Shown: positions 17,440 through 27,780, numbered from the stretch's first letter. The stretch: DNA of 64,000 bases from Metabacillus crassostreae (GCF_016908395.1 NZ_JAFBDU010000001.1:1426001-1490000); one strand, 5' to 3'. Translations and numbers: made by a program. The notes: generated by a model not told the origin, from the letters alone.

Positions 17440-18978
17440 CTATTCACTTTGAAAGTGAACAGTTATAGATTTTTTTAATAATTTCTCAAGATGTTTCTTC
17501 TGTTTTTCAACTTGATATTGTTCAGGTTTCCAATCTTTATAACAAGTAATATCAAATACAAGCTCATCTTTTTCATTTTTGATACTAATATTTTTAATAA
17601 TATTTCTTCTTGTTGCATTTAAGCTATTAGCTAATTTCACAATTGCTCCCAAAAGTCTATATTTTGCTAACTCATCTTTGGTGAACCAATCTAAATATGG
17701 ATTTACATATCTTTTAAAGCCCGCTTTACTTGTATATGAAGCAATTAGAGCTATAATAAGTCGATCTTTATGTAATAAACCATCAATCGTCCGGTTGGCT
17801 AATAAATAAAATGTATGTTGGCTACTTGCTTCAGTATCGATATAAGAGCCGACATTATAAACAAAAGCGGCACGTTTAAGTAAAAATGAATCTTCTCGAT
17901 TTATTGAAGCAAGTCCAATTTCATTTAATAATTGTGATATATTCAAAGCACAATTTGACACATGAAAAACATGGTTTAAGTCAATCGTATAATCTGTTGC
18001 TAATTCATAGAAGCTTTCTTCTATTACATTTGGAAAAATTGAAATTCCGATGTCTTTAGTTAATTCTTCAAAGAAGACTCCATCTCTCAAGCCTTTTCTA
18101 CTCAATGCAAATTGGTCAGTATTCACAATGTTCATTACATTTTTAAAAACCTCGATCGCAGGTATAATGATATCTGCCCTGTCCTTTGATAACCCTTCTA
18201 CTCTTTGCAATTCGGAAAATGATAATGTATGTAAGTACTGATCCACATTAGATATATCCTGATAGCTCATCATGTACTGATGTACACCTGCGATTGGATA
18301 TCCTATATATTCTTGGTGAATTTGAACAAGATTTCGTGCACTTCCTCCAATTGCAATAATAGGCATTTTTTTATTTTTCAGCCATTCAAGAGTTTGAAAT
18401 TGTTTTAATAGAAATGCTTTTAGTTCCTCTAGTTCTTCATCTGTTGGAATATCACCACGAATAAACTGTTTTTTCAAAGAAAGTGCTCCAAATGGAAAAC
18501 TATGATAATTCAAAAGCTCCCGCTTTGCAAAATAAGTTACTTCAGTACTTCCTCCTCCAATATCTATCGTAATGCCACTATCAAATGGAGTTGTATTCAC
18601 AACCGCTAAATACCCAAAATATGCTTCCTCATACTCTGATAAAACCCGAATTATTAATCCAGATTCTTTTTCTACCTTTTTAACAATTTCATCCTTATTT
18701 TTAGCTTGGCGAACTGTTGCAGTTGCTACACACTTTACATCTTCCAAATTATGATGTTTTGTTACTTCGCTGAAGCTTTGCAATGTTTCAATTAATATTT
18801 CGATTCCTTTGTCTGTTAGTATTTCAACATCTGATAGGTAATTACGTAGGCGTGCAACCACTTTTACATTTTCAATTTCTTTTAATCTCCCACTATTTTC
18901 TCGTAAATAAATGACTAATCTCATCGTATTTGAGCCAATATCAATGATTGCATATTTTTCTTGATTCACATCCAACAC
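17440..18978 (-). CDS. ppx: Exopolyphosphatase (Ppx/GppA family)
   Basis: The 512-residue protein has an actin-like ATPase fold Ppx/GppA domain: IDIGSNTMRLVIY near residue 12, the phosphate loop IDIGGGSTEVTYF near 138 and IAIGGSARNL near 208. The C-terminal part (about 310-500) is an HD-like helical domain (FVYNVGSYID). It removes terminal phosphate from polyphosphate, opposing Ppk. Gene order ppx then ppk on one strand suggests a shared function and possibly a shared transcript. Confidence 0.9.
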   Translation of the reverse strand: MLDVNQEKYAIIDIGSNTMRLVIYLRENSGRLKEIENVKVVARLRNYLSDVEILTDKGIEILIETLQSFSEVTKHHNLEDVKCVATATVRQAKNKDEIVKKVEKESGLIIRVLSEYEEAYFGYLAVVNTTPFDSGITIDIGGGSTEVTYFAKRELLNYHSFPFGALSLKKQFIRGDIPTDEELEELKAFLLKQFQTLEWLKNKKMPIIAIGGSARNLVQIHQEYIGYPIAGVHQYMMSYQDISNVDQYLHTLSFSELQRVEGLSKDRADIIIPAIEVFKNVMNIVNTDQFALSRKGLRDGVFFEELTKDIGISIFPNVIEESFYELATDYTIDLNHVFHVSNCALNISQLLNEIGLASINREDSFLLKRAAFVYNVGSYIDTEASSQHTFYLLANRTIDGLLHKDRLIIALIASYTSKAGFKRYVNPYLDWFTKDELAKYRLLGAIVKLANSLNATRRNIIKNISIKNEKDELVFDITCYKDWKPEQYQVEKQKKHLEKLLKKSITVHFQSE

Positions 18979-19314
18979 CCTTACCTATTTAATGGAATTT
19001 ATATATATTTTAAGTGCTGTACTCAAACATTTGCTTCTGTAATATTATATTTTACTGCTCTGTTACATCACATAAAATAAACCCTAATAGAAATCTATTT
19101 TATCATTCTAAACAATTCATTTTTCATATTTAAGCTTTTTTAAGCCACAGAGTATAGACGCTTTATAAGCCTTGAGACAATTTTTTTCTCTAAATAAATT
19201 AAACTTTCAACAAGATAAATTATAACATATTAAAACATTTGGTATATTCAGTATTTCCTGAAATATTTTATACAAAACAATATCTACACTAATAAAATCC
19301 TTGAGGTGAGTAAC
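18979..19314. other. Divergent promoter region ppx / ykuD
   Basis: 336 A+T-rich bases separate the two divergent genes. I could not define a convincing promoter, although ykuD homologues are often sporulation-controlled. No gene, repeat or RNA fold was seen. Confidence 0.35.
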
Positions 19315-19809
19315 ATGATTCATATTGTTAAATCTAGTGAAACGTTAAACTCAATTGCATTGGACTATCGCACTTCAATCACTAATTTAATTACAGCTAA
19401 CAATATCACGAATCCAAACAAAATCTACATAGGACAACAAATTCTTATTCCAAATATTCCTGACCCAAACACTATTCCCTATAAAATTTCCATATCATTA
19501 ACACAAAAACGTTTAACACTTCTAAAGGAAGGACAAGTTAGTAAGATCTATCCTATTGCTGTTGGAAGCATAGCGACTTCTACTCCAACTGGGGAATATG
19601 TTATTGTAAATCGCCAGCCTAATCCTGGGGGTGTCTTTGGAGCAATGTGGTTGAGTTTATCTAAAGTCCATTACGGGATACACGGTACAAACAACCCAAA
19701 TTCTATTGGTAAAGCTGTTTCTCTAGGTTGCATTCGAATGCATAACAAAGATGTACTTGAGCTTTCATCAATTGTACCTAATGGAACAAAAGTAATAATT
19801 TCACCTTAA
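19315..19809 (+). CDS. ykuD: L,D-transpeptidase YkuD with LysM domain
   Basis: The 164-residue protein has one LysM domain (about 1-48) and a YkuD catalytic domain (about 55-163), the same length as B. subtilis YkuD. The catalytic motif is present: HYGIHGTNN, then SLGCIRMHN with the catalytic cysteine at residue 139. It forms 3-3 cross-links in peptidoglycan, probably of the spore cortex or coat-facing wall. The ATG at 19315 is chosen because GAGGTG precedes it at six bases; a GTG three codons earlier overlaps that site. Confidence 0.93.
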   Translation: MIHIVKSSETLNSIALDYRTSITNLITANNITNPNKIYIGQQILIPNIPDPNTIPYKISISLTQKRLTLLKEGQVSKIYPIAVGSIATSTPTGEYVIVNRQPNPGGVFGAMWLSLSKVHYGIHGTNNPNSIGKAVSLGCIRMHNKDVLELSSIVPNGTKVIISP

Positions 19810-19907
19810 GAAATTATTAAGTTTTCTTTAATTTCATATTCAAACGGTAATTATTCCCTTATAATGACAATTAGAGCAATGGACGAAGCAATTTAAGGAG
19901 CGTATTC

Positions 19908-21209
19908 ATGAAAATATTTCGCAATCCAAATTTTGTTAAACTATTTTATGCAGCACTTTTTTCTCAGATGGGAACAACAATAGGAAATATGGCTTTCGCC
20001 TTTTATTTATTAGATCATTTTAGTCATCAGCCTTCTTATGCAACACTAGCTGAACTTATGTATTCTTTACCAACAATACTTGTCTTTTTTATTGTTGGTG
20101 TTGTAGCTGATCGGTTTGATCGTAAAAAAGTTGCAGAGAACTGTGATTGGATACGTGCGTTTTTAACAGTGGTTTTATTTGGCGCACTATTTACCGGTTC
20201 AATTCCTTTTATATTTTTTGTTTTATTCTTACGGAGTGCCGTAACTAAATTTTTCTTCCCAGCAGAAAACAGCCTTGTCCAAGGTATTCTTAGCAAAGAA
20301 CAATATGCACAAGCAGCTGGGCTTAATCAAATGCTATTTAGTATTTTTATGGTATTTGGAGTAGGTATAGGAGCAGCTATTTATAAAACAGTAGGAATTC
20401 ATGGAGCTATCATTGTGGATTTTATTAGCTTTGTTATTTCAGCTTTATTAATAAGATCCTGTCACATCCCTTTTGCTGCTAGGCTTCCAAATGGAAAAGT
20501 TAAATGGAAAGATTTAAGTATTAAATCATCTGTTAGTGATTTTAAAGAGGGAATTAGTTATATAATTAAAAATAAGTTATTAGCTTCTCTAATATTTGGT
20601 TTTTTCATTTTTGGCTTGTTCAATGGTGCTTTTGCAATTTTACCGATGTTCACTATGAAATATGAACTGTCACCTGATAATTATGAATGGTATGCTTCGA
20701 TAATTGCTATTTCACTTGGACTCGGGCTTTTAACAGGAAGTGGTATTGGTACACTTATTTCGTCAAAATTTAAACCACATCAGCTTATGGTTATTCCTAT
20801 CTTTGTAACTGGATTACTGATATTTCTATTAGGCTTTACCGATAGAATTTCGATTTTTCTTGGTATTGTTTTCATAATTGGTACATGTTTAGGCCCTATT
20901 AATATTGCTATAGGTGGCTGGATGCCTAAAATTGTTCATCCAAAGTTAATGGGAAGAGTTAGTGGATGGATTGATCCTCTTATGATGCTAGCACAGTCTA
21001 TGACACTAGGTATTATTGCTGTGATTTTCCCAAAAGTAATTGAAACAATTGATTATCTTTACTACGGAATAGCAATTATTATTCTCATTGTTGCACTTTT
21101 TTACGCATTAACTTTACCTAAGCTTAGTCGAGCCCTTGAAGAAAAAGAAAGAAATCTAGATCGAAAACAGAAAACAAAAAATACAAAACCTAATATACGT
21201 ACAATTTAA
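19908..21209 (+). CDS. ykuC: MFS transporter YkuC
   Basis: The 433-residue membrane protein has about 12 hydrophobic helices and motif-A-like VADRFDRKKVAEN after TM2, typical of the MFS_3/DHA3 drug-efflux-like group. AAGGAGCGTATTC precedes the ATG. Its place after ykuD and before ykyB agrees with B. subtilis ykuC. Substrate unknown; macrolide-type efflux is the closest described family. Confidence 0.85.
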   Translation: MKIFRNPNFVKLFYAALFSQMGTTIGNMAFAFYLLDHFSHQPSYATLAELMYSLPTILVFFIVGVVADRFDRKKVAENCDWIRAFLTVVLFGALFTGSIPFIFFVLFLRSAVTKFFFPAENSLVQGILSKEQYAQAAGLNQMLFSIFMVFGVGIGAAIYKTVGIHGAIIVDFISFVISALLIRSCHIPFAARLPNGKVKWKDLSIKSSVSDFKEGISYIIKNKLLASLIFGFFIFGLFNGAFAILPMFTMKYELSPDNYEWYASIIAISLGLGLLTGSGIGTLISSKFKPHQLMVIPIFVTGLLIFLLGFTDRISIFLGIVFIIGTCLGPINIAIGGWMPKIVHPKLMGRVSGWIDPLMMLAQSMTLGIIAVIFPKVIETIDYLYYGIAIIILIVALFYALTLPKLSRALEEKERNLDRKQKTKNTKPNIRTI

Positions 21210-21228
21210 TGTTCAGATCTACAATTAG

Positions 21229-21273
21229 AAAAGTGTGTGTTTCTTTAAATAATAGAGAAGCACACACTTTTTT
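21229..21273 (+). terminator. Terminator of ykuC
   Basis: AAAAGTGTGTG and a matching CACACACTTTTTT with an inner TTCT/AGAA pairing lie 20 bases after the stop codon. Confidence 0.7.
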
Positions 21274-21355
21274 ATTATAGTTTTCTTAAGTATTTTGTTT
21301 ATAAACCGATATAATGAAAGAATTATTATTTAAAATTTAGTAAGGTTGTGAACAA

Positions 21356-22885
21356 ATGGTCCAACAAACATATAAGCAATTTATTATCATCCTGTTGAGA
21401 AACTATATATTCGGATCCTTTGTGGCAGTGTTTGGAATTGGTGCATTGTTTATGTTTACAACATTAAACATTAATTTCAAAGAATCCTTTGTTTTATTTT
21501 TGATTCTTATAATTTCTCTCTTTATCATGTTAATACTAGAGAGTATTGTATTTTCCAAACATATATCGCCAATTAAGAAGGTTTTTCTAGAACAAAATTC
21601 TTCATTAGAAGATTTAAAAGCTGCTTATCGTCAGACACACCGTCTACCTATATTAACCGTTTATCGAATTTTTGGACCTCATTTGTTTGGTCTCTCTTTA
21701 CCAGCAATGCTTATCAGCTATATATGTATAAAGATGGATTTAATTCAATTACCACTTTACTACATAGGCATCGCTTTTGGAGCTTCTGTTTTAGTCGCGG
21801 GGATGCATAGTATTATTGAGTTTTACTTAGCTACTAAAGCCTTAAAACCGATATTAATAACAATTCGCAAAAAAACTTTAACACAATATAAATTTGACTT
21901 TTCACACCATTCACATTTATACATTTCAATTCAAAGCAAAGTTTTGTACAGTGCCATTTTCATTGGTGTTTTTCCTATATTACTATTTAGCTTGGCAACT
22001 CATGCACGTTTTGCAGAAGCATCCATTCCACTTCTTACAGAATATTGGAGTTGGGCAATAATTGTTATTATCGTTTCAATTCTTTTTGCTTTTTATGGTG
22101 CTTATTTACTTTTTAATAATATTTCCGAACCCATTCAAATACTTGAGGATGGGATGCGTCAAATCCAGCTTGGTAAACTTGTCTATCAAAACGATGTTTA
22201 TTCTGATGAATTTTCAAAACTCATTTCAGGTTACAACCAAATGGTTAGTGGACTTATAAGAAGAGATTCGGTTAATAAACAACTGTTAGACAGTCTCTTT
22301 ACAACATTGGCATTAGCATTAGATGCCAGAGATGCCTACACAGCTGGTCACTCAGTGAGAGTCGCTCAGTACTCAGTACTCATTGGCGAACAAGCAAACT
22401 TAGATGATGAAACTCTCGATTTATTGCGTAAATCAGCTTTACTACATGATATTGGTAAAATAGGAATAAGAGATAGTATATTACTCAAAGACGGAAGGCT
22501 AACAGAAGAAGAGTTTACCGAAATCAAAACACATCCAGTTATTGGAGCAACTATACTCTCACAGGTTCAACCAAAAGAAGAGATGGAATCATTAATCCCA
22601 GGTGTAAAATACCATCATGAAAGATTTGACGGGCTTGGTTATCCTGAAGGATTAAAAGGAGATAGCATACCTTTATTCGGAAGAATTATGGCTGTTGCAG
22701 ATGCCTATGATGCGATGACATCTGATCGTCCTTACCGGAAAGGAATGCCTAAACAGAAGGCTTTATCTATTATTGAAGAAGGAAAAGGGACACAATGGGA
22801 CCCATATTTCGCACAACTTTTCATTGATTATATGAAGAAAAATGTTGAAGAAACAAATGATAATCGTGACAAGCAAAGTGTATAA
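21356..22885 (+). CDS. Membrane HD-GYP phosphodiesterase
   Basis: The 509-residue protein begins with a hydrophobic N-terminal half containing several TM helices (near 12-35, 45-65, 115-150, 195-215, 230-250), then a HAMP-like linker (NNISEPIQILEDGMRQI), then an HD-GYP domain (about 310-495). Catalytic motifs are intact: HSVRVAQYS, LLHDIGKIGI, HHERFDGLGYPEGL, ADAYDAMTSDRPYRKG. It is expected to hydrolyse c-di-GMP in response to a membrane signal. It is an insertion between ykuC and ykyB. Confidence 0.9.
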   Translation: MVQQTYKQFIIILLRNYIFGSFVAVFGIGALFMFTTLNINFKESFVLFLILIISLFIMLILESIVFSKHISPIKKVFLEQNSSLEDLKAAYRQTHRLPILTVYRIFGPHLFGLSLPAMLISYICIKMDLIQLPLYYIGIAFGASVLVAGMHSIIEFYLATKALKPILITIRKKTLTQYKFDFSHHSHLYISIQSKVLYSAIFIGVFPILLFSLATHARFAEASIPLLTEYWSWAIIVIIVSILFAFYGAYLLFNNISEPIQILEDGMRQIQLGKLVYQNDVYSDEFSKLISGYNQMVSGLIRRDSVNKQLLDSLFTTLALALDARDAYTAGHSVRVAQYSVLIGEQANLDDETLDLLRKSALLHDIGKIGIRDSILLKDGRLTEEEFTEIKTHPVIGATILSQVQPKEEMESLIPGVKYHHERFDGLGYPEGLKGDSIPLFGRIMAVADAYDAMTSDRPYRKGMPKQKALSIIEEGKGTQWDPYFAQLFIDYMKKNVEETNDNRDKQSV

Positions 22886-23144
22886 CTTGAATGAAACCAG
22901 ATAAATCTTGACTACTAGGGGTGGTTTAAAAGACTACCCCTACGCGGCTAGTATTTGGAATGTTTTATTATTATTAAAAAATTCTATTAAGAAAGTTACA
23001 AAACAGTCTATAAAAATAGAGATTAATTGATTTTAAAGAATTTTCGCAATAAAAAAATCATTAAAGCTTGCAATTTATTATTCGCTAAGTATAATTTAAA
23101 TAAGAATGACTTAAACTTAATGTGTACAATAAAGGAGAGAAACG

Positions 23145-23624
23145 ATGGACGACCATAAACGACTCGATCCTACCAAACAATCAACAACAGAAAACCTCGC
23201 TCGAGCTATTTACGTAGTTAACCGTCATGCAAAAACTGCACCTAATCCCAAATTTCTATATTTATTAAAAAAGAATGCATTAATTAAACTTCTACAAGAG
23301 GGAAAGGCGCAAAAAAAAGGTCTGCATTTTTCAAATAATCCAAAATTTAGTCAACAGCAATCCGATGTATTAGTTTCTGCTGGAGAGTATTACTTTCACA
23401 TGCCTCCTACAAAGGATGACTTCGATAAACTTCCACATTTAGGAACCTTAAATCAAACATACCGTAACCCTAAGGCGAATATGTCTTTAACAAAAGCAAA
23501 AATCCTATTACAAAATTATGTTGGTATAAAAGAAGACCAAAGCACACCTCAAACTATTCATTCTAACAAATCCCGTACATACCAAAAGCCGGTATTTAAA
23601 AGATTAGGTGAAAGCTACAGATAG
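23145..23624 (+). CDS. ykyB: YkyB family protein
   Basis: The 159-residue protein matches the Bacillus YkyB family in sequence style (TENLARAIYVVNRHAKTA near the start) and position next to cheV. AAAGGAGAGAAACG precedes the ATG. It is basic and soluble; no molecular function is established. Confidence 0.85.
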   Translation: MDDHKRLDPTKQSTTENLARAIYVVNRHAKTAPNPKFLYLLKKNALIKLLQEGKAQKKGLHFSNNPKFSQQQSDVLVSAGEYYFHMPPTKDDFDKLPHLGTLNQTYRNPKANMSLTKAKILLQNYVGIKEDQSTPQTIHSNKSRTYQKPVFKRLGESYR

Positions 23625-23652
23625 ATAATTATTTTATACCTCAATAATATAA

Positions 23653-23689
23653 AAACGACAAAGAATTTTTCTTTGTCGTTTTTATATTT
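23653..23689. terminator. Terminator between ykyB and the HD hydrolase gene
   Basis: AAAACGACAAAGAA and TTCTTTGTCGTTTTT pair with a short loop; flanking A and T tracts serve both directions. Confidence 0.75.
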
Positions 23690-23692
23690 TAC

Positions 23693-24247
23693 TTAGTCGC
23701 AGTGACCAAATAAGTCTTCGACATTCTTTTTAAGTGTATTGAAAAATTCAGGTACTTGATCTTTTAACACCCCATAGAATATCGAATTAACCATTTCGTT
23801 ATAATACCAAAATTGCTGATTATAACCTCTATTAAAGTGTTTCCATACCTTTTCACCATATTGTCGATAATATATGAGTAAATCTTCACTATTATCTAGT
23901 TTGTCTGCAGCTATAAGAGCTTTCGATTCTAAGCTGAGTGTTTTTACTTTATTAATTGTTTCCTGTTTTCTCTCTTCCCAGCTTAAATTCTTATTTTCAG
24001 TGTTATCTAAAACATACTGCAGAACATCCTTTCCAAAGAGTTGTAGTATTTCTTGTTCAGTTACATTTGTATCCTCAATTACATCATGAAGATACCCTGC
24101 AATGACAACTTCCCTAGAAAATCCTGCTTTTTGCAATGTATTTGCTACAGAATCAACATGTGCATAATATGGCTCTGAGCTAATTTTACGAACTTGATCA
24201 GCGTGTGCAATTTTCGCAAAATTTTTTGCATACTCTAAAAGATCCAT
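23693..24247 (-). CDS. HD-domain phosphohydrolase, SpoT-like
   Basis: The 184-residue protein is a stand-alone HD domain: HADQVRK with the first histidine, YAHV, GYLHDVIEDTNVT with the HD pair, and DKLDNSEDL. This pattern resembles the (p)ppGpp-hydrolase half of RelA/SpoT and small alarmone hydrolase-like proteins, but smaller related proteins act on other nucleotides. Start ATG 24247 follows TAGGAGG; the longer frame to 24298 lacks a ribosome site. Confidence 0.7.
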   Translation of the reverse strand: MDLLEYAKNFAKIAHADQVRKISSEPYYAHVDSVANTLQKAGFSREVVIAGYLHDVIEDTNVTEQEILQLFGKDVLQYVLDNTENKNLSWEERKQETINKVKTLSLESKALIAADKLDNSEDLLIYYRQYGEKVWKHFNRGYNQQFWYYNEMVNSIFYGVLKDQVPEFFNTLKKNVEDLFGHCD

Positions 24248-24356
24248 AAAACCTCCTATTAGTGGTGAAAAATAAAAAAATCTCAAATCAGAAGTCACAT
24301 CATCATCAACTACTTCTATTTACACTGGGTGTTTGTGAATAGAGCTTTTCAAACTA

Positions 24357-24396
24357 AAAAAGGTTGCATGTCCAAGATTTGTCCAAACAACCTTTT
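24357..24396 (-). terminator. Terminator of cheV
   Basis: On the minus strand AAAAGGTTG pairs with CAACCTTTT around a loop of about 21 bases, immediately after cheV. Confidence 0.5.
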
Positions 24397-24406
24397 AAGT
24401 TTGATT

Positions 24407-25321
24407 TTATAAAATGAATTCATCTACCTTTTGAACTAATTCACTTATTTCAGGCTTACTGATTTGTGCACTAGCACCTACCATTTGACCTTTATGTCGC
24501 AAATCATTTGTAATTAGCGAAGAGAAAATGACAACAGGGAGAATACTCAATTGTTGATCTTCTTTAATCCTCTTAGTTAAATGATGACCATCCATTTGAG
24601 GCATTTCGACGTCAGTTATTACCAACTGGACTACATCTTCAATTGCTTTTCCTGATTTTGCAATGGCTTGAAGATATAAAAGTGCATCTTTACCATTTTC
24701 AAAGAAATCTAAATCTTCAAATCCAGCTTCATTTAATGTTTCTTGTAATAGTTTACGCAACAGAGGTGAATCCTCAGCAACAACCAGTTTTTTTGTAGAG
24801 CGATCTCTCTTACCTAATTTTTTTACTTGATCTACATTTATACCAGATTCTGGATTAATATCTAAAACAATTTTTTCAAAATCGAGCATTAAAACCATCT
24901 CGTCTTGAATCTTTACAACACCGGTAATTTGACTTTCAAATCCTTGATACATTCCAGAAGGTTTTTCAATTTTCTCCCATGAAATGCGATGAATCTGTGA
25001 TACTGAATGTACGTGAAAAACAACCTTCGTTTTATTAAATTCAGTAACAATATATTTTTCATCTCTTTGGTTATCACTAGGTCCAAAACCTAAAACCTTT
25101 GCAACATCTACAACTGGTAATATTTCTCCCCTAATATCAATTATGCCTTCTATATTTGGATGAGAATGTGGAATTTTAGTAACTTGTAAAGGCTGAATTA
25201 TCTCTTTTACTTTTATAACATTAATTCCAAACTTATTATTACCTACACTAAATTCCACAATCTCAAGTTCATTTGTTCCACTTTCAAGCAAAATACCTTT
25301 TTGTTGATCCATACTATTCAT
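24407..25321 (-). CDS. cheV: Chemotaxis coupling protein CheV
   Basis: The 304-residue protein has an N-terminal CheW domain (about 15-160) and a C-terminal response-regulator receiver domain (about 178-304) with VVAEDS, the phosphorylation site ITDVEMPQMDG and SSLIT. CheV couples receptors to the CheA kinase and contributes to adaptation when phosphorylated. No other chemotaxis genes are in the window. Position between ykyB and patA is as in B. subtilis, though patA has been moved about 9 kb away by inserted DNA. Confidence 0.95.
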   Translation of the reverse strand: MNSMDQQKGILLESGTNELEIVEFSVGNNKFGINVIKVKEIIQPLQVTKIPHSHPNIEGIIDIRGEILPVVDVAKVLGFGPSDNQRDEKYIVTEFNKTKVVFHVHSVSQIHRISWEKIEKPSGMYQGFESQITGVVKIQDEMVLMLDFEKIVLDINPESGINVDQVKKLGKRDRSTKKLVVAEDSPLLRKLLQETLNEAGFEDLDFFENGKDALLYLQAIAKSGKAIEDVVQLVITDVEMPQMDGHHLTKRIKEDQQLSILPVVIFSSLITNDLRHKGQMVGASAQISKPEISELVQKVDEFIL

Positions 25322-25456
25322 TCATCCTTCCATGAGAACTACACTGTAATCATTATATCGGCTATTGTTAGGAAAATGTAAAGAGGATATTTCATTTTGA
25401 AAGAAAATTATAGTAATAATAATAAAAAATTAAGAGCTTGTCCTAATTCCTCCTAA

Positions 25457-25479
25457 AAGCTTGGATATCTTCCAAGCTT
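25457..25479 (-). terminator. Terminator-like hairpin at the end of the DUF1906-like gene
   Basis: AAGCTTGGA and TCCAAGCTT form a 9-bp stem spanning the stop codon of the gene. The T tract is short, so strength is uncertain. Confidence 0.4.
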
Positions 25480-26128
25480 AATATAAATAATTCATTACCT
25501 TTTCATCAGCAAGGTTTGTGTCGATAGGACATTTTTTTGCATCACGCCCATATTGCCACAACCATACCTTGGCTTTACAATCTGGTGAAACAGGATGAAA
25601 CCTCGGAGCTTTCCTCTCTGATGTTGTTCCTACATCAGGTTCGGCACTCCATAGTATTGACTGAACAGCCACTTCCTTATTTTCATGAACTGCTTGGCAA
25701 TATGCTTCAGTAAAACCTCCTTCAAGTGGATCATTATAGATGCCAGATTTGTACCCTGAAGGTATTAGTGTTTCCACCCAGCCCCTTATCCAAGCAGAAT
25801 CAACATTAAAAAACATTTCTACTTTTGCAAAAATAATAGTATCTGTTGGTATTCCAAGTCTTCTTGCATGGAAGACTGCATTTCTTGCAGCTAATTGAGC
25901 TTCTTCATATCCGATAGCTTCTCTAACCAAATTATATATAGGCATAATCTTAATGTTCTTACTTTTAATAAACCCTATTTCAGATTTTGTTAGTCCATTT
26001 GATACATTTTGTAATTCTGTTAGAGATCTACCCCAATATTTTGGTATTCCAAAATGTTTTTTCACACAATCATATAGCTCCTGGTTCACAGGATTAGCTG
26101 AATCAACTCCCCAGATTTTCCGTGCCAT
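25478..26128 (-). CDS. DUF1906 glycoside hydrolase-like protein
   Basis: The 216-residue protein has the DUF1906 (Rv2525c-like, glycoside-hydrolase-like TIM barrel) pattern: WGVDSANPVNQE at the start, FGIPKYWGRSL, IMPIYN, ARNAVFHARRLGIPTDTIIFAKVE and GIYNDPLEGG. No signal peptide is seen, so unlike many relatives it appears cytosolic or is exported by other means. Family function is probably carbohydrate or cell-wall related but not proven. Confidence 0.7.
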   Translation of the reverse strand: MARKIWGVDSANPVNQELYDCVKKHFGIPKYWGRSLTELQNVSNGLTKSEIGFIKSKNIKIMPIYNLVREAIGYEEAQLAARNAVFHARRLGIPTDTIIFAKVEMFFNVDSAWIRGWVETLIPSGYKSGIYNDPLEGGFTEAYCQAVHENKEVAVQSILWSAEPDVGTTSERKAPRFHPVSPDCKAKVWLWQYGRDAKKCPIDTNLADEKVMNYLY

Positions 26129-26415
26129 AAAAAATACACAACCCTTCTGTAATAGCTCTTACCATATATATGTAAAGTAAGGGTTGTCTAAATCATAAAG
26201 TTTAGCTCTTCTACCTCAAATACATGTCTATTTTGTTAAAAAGCCATGATATACCTGAAGACCTTTAACCTATTAATCTGATCACTTAATTTTTTGTATA
26301 TATTAGAATAAATAAAATTAATGCAATTCTGTTACTCTCTTGTTATAATCTCCTTGTAAATCGTTTATTCGATTAAACGGGATGGGTTGAGGGTTACACT
26401 TGAGGAAGGTATACA

Positions 26416-27702
26416 TTGGATAGATTTTTTAAATTAAAAGAAAATAGTACAACTTTTAAAACAGAAATTCTTGCAGGAACAGTTTCATTTTTCACCATTG
26501 TTTATATTGTAGTGGTGAATGCATCTATTTTATCAGATGCTGGAATTCCGTTAGAAGCTGGCATCATTGCCACTGTTTTAACTTCTATTGCCGGATGCTT
26601 TATTATGGGATTATGGGGTAATACGCCTATTATCCTAGTTCCAGGTATGGGTGTGAATGCCTTGTTCACTTATACAATCGTCCTTGGAATGGATTTAACA
26701 TGGCAAGAGGGTTTAGCTGTTGTCTTTGTGTCTGGTATTTTATTTACAATTATTGCATTTACAAAGCTTGCAACAATCATATCAGAGTCGATTCCACATT
26801 CATTGAAGGAAGCAATCACAGTCGGAATTGGATTTTTCCTCACCTTTATTGGTCTCCAAAAAGGTGGAATAGTTGTATTAAGTGAAGATACATATGTTGC
26901 ATTAGGTGATTTTAGTGAAACAAGTGTTTTATTAACAATCATTACATTGCTCATAACTGTAGCATTATTCGCGAAGCAAATTCCGGGAAACTTCCTGATT
27001 AGTATCATTTTAGGTACTCTTCTTGCTGCAATGTTTGGTGGTGTTTCGTTTGATTCAACTACAAACACAATTGATGCATTTCATTCCTATTTTGATGTCT
27101 TAGGAGCGATGTCGTTTGAGCGCTTGATTGATTTAACTTTTTGGACTGCTACCTTTTCATTAACAATGGTAATAGTTTTTGAAAATATAGGGTTAGTGTT
27201 TGGTCAAGTTCATATGATAAATCGACCTAAAACGTATAAAAGATCACTACAAGCAAATGCTTTATCAACAATAACATCTGGTGTTTTTGGATCAAGTCCA
27301 ACTGTAAGTACAGTGGAAACAGCTGCAGGTATAACGGCTGGAGGCCGTACAGGATTAACTTCTATCGCAACTGGTACACTTTTTTTAACTTCGTTGTTAT
27401 TTTTACCGTTTATCAAAGTGATACCAGATAGTGCAATTGCTCCAATATTAATTTTAATAGGAAGTTTGATGATCCAAAACATAAAGCATATAGATCTGGA
27501 CGATTTCAGTGAAAGCTTCCCAGCTTTTTTAATCATTGCGTTAATCCCATTAACTTATAGTATTGTTGACGGAATGGCTTTTGGGTTTATTATGTATCCA
27601 TTACTTAAAATTATCTTAAAAAGAACACATGAAGTAAAAATGCCACTTTATTTTATTGCATTATTATTTTTATTAAATTTCATTTTCCATTCATTGCATT
27701 AA
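26416..27702 (+). CDS. NCS2/AzgA-family purine permease
   Basis: The 428-residue membrane protein has about 12-13 hydrophobic helices and AzgA/PbuG features: ILAGTVSFFTIVYIVVVN near the start, PGMGVNALFTYT, and the motif FGSSPTVSTVETAAGI. Such permeases import guanine, hypoxanthine or adenine by proton symport. The start is TTG with AGGAAGG upstream. I looked for a purine riboswitch and for PurR boxes in 26130-26415 and saw neither. Confidence 0.85.
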   Translation: MDRFFKLKENSTTFKTEILAGTVSFFTIVYIVVVNASILSDAGIPLEAGIIATVLTSIAGCFIMGLWGNTPIILVPGMGVNALFTYTIVLGMDLTWQEGLAVVFVSGILFTIIAFTKLATIISESIPHSLKEAITVGIGFFLTFIGLQKGGIVVLSEDTYVALGDFSETSVLLTIITLLITVALFAKQIPGNFLISIILGTLLAAMFGGVSFDSTTNTIDAFHSYFDVLGAMSFERLIDLTFWTATFSLTMVIVFENIGLVFGQVHMINRPKTYKRSLQANALSTITSGVFGSSPTVSTVETAAGITAGGRTGLTSIATGTLFLTSLLFLPFIKVIPDSAIAPILILIGSLMIQNIKHIDLDDFSESFPAFLIIALIPLTYSIVDGMAFGFIMYPLLKIILKRTHEVKMPLYFIALLFLLNFIFHSLH

Positions 27703-27737
27703 TTATTTTGGCTTTTACCACCATTTTCTAAAAGTAA

Positions 27738-27780
27738 ATGGGTTTATCCTAACAAATCTGTTAGGATAAACCCATTTTTT
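27738..27780 (+). terminator. Terminator of the purine permease gene
   Basis: ATGGGTTTATCCTAACA and TGTTAGGATAAACCCAT form a perfect 17-bp stem followed by TTTTTT. Confidence 0.85.

Noticed and set aside
26130-26415. Purine riboswitch or PurR site before the NCS2 permease
   Set aside because: No conserved three-way junction core and no inverted PurR boxes could be found.
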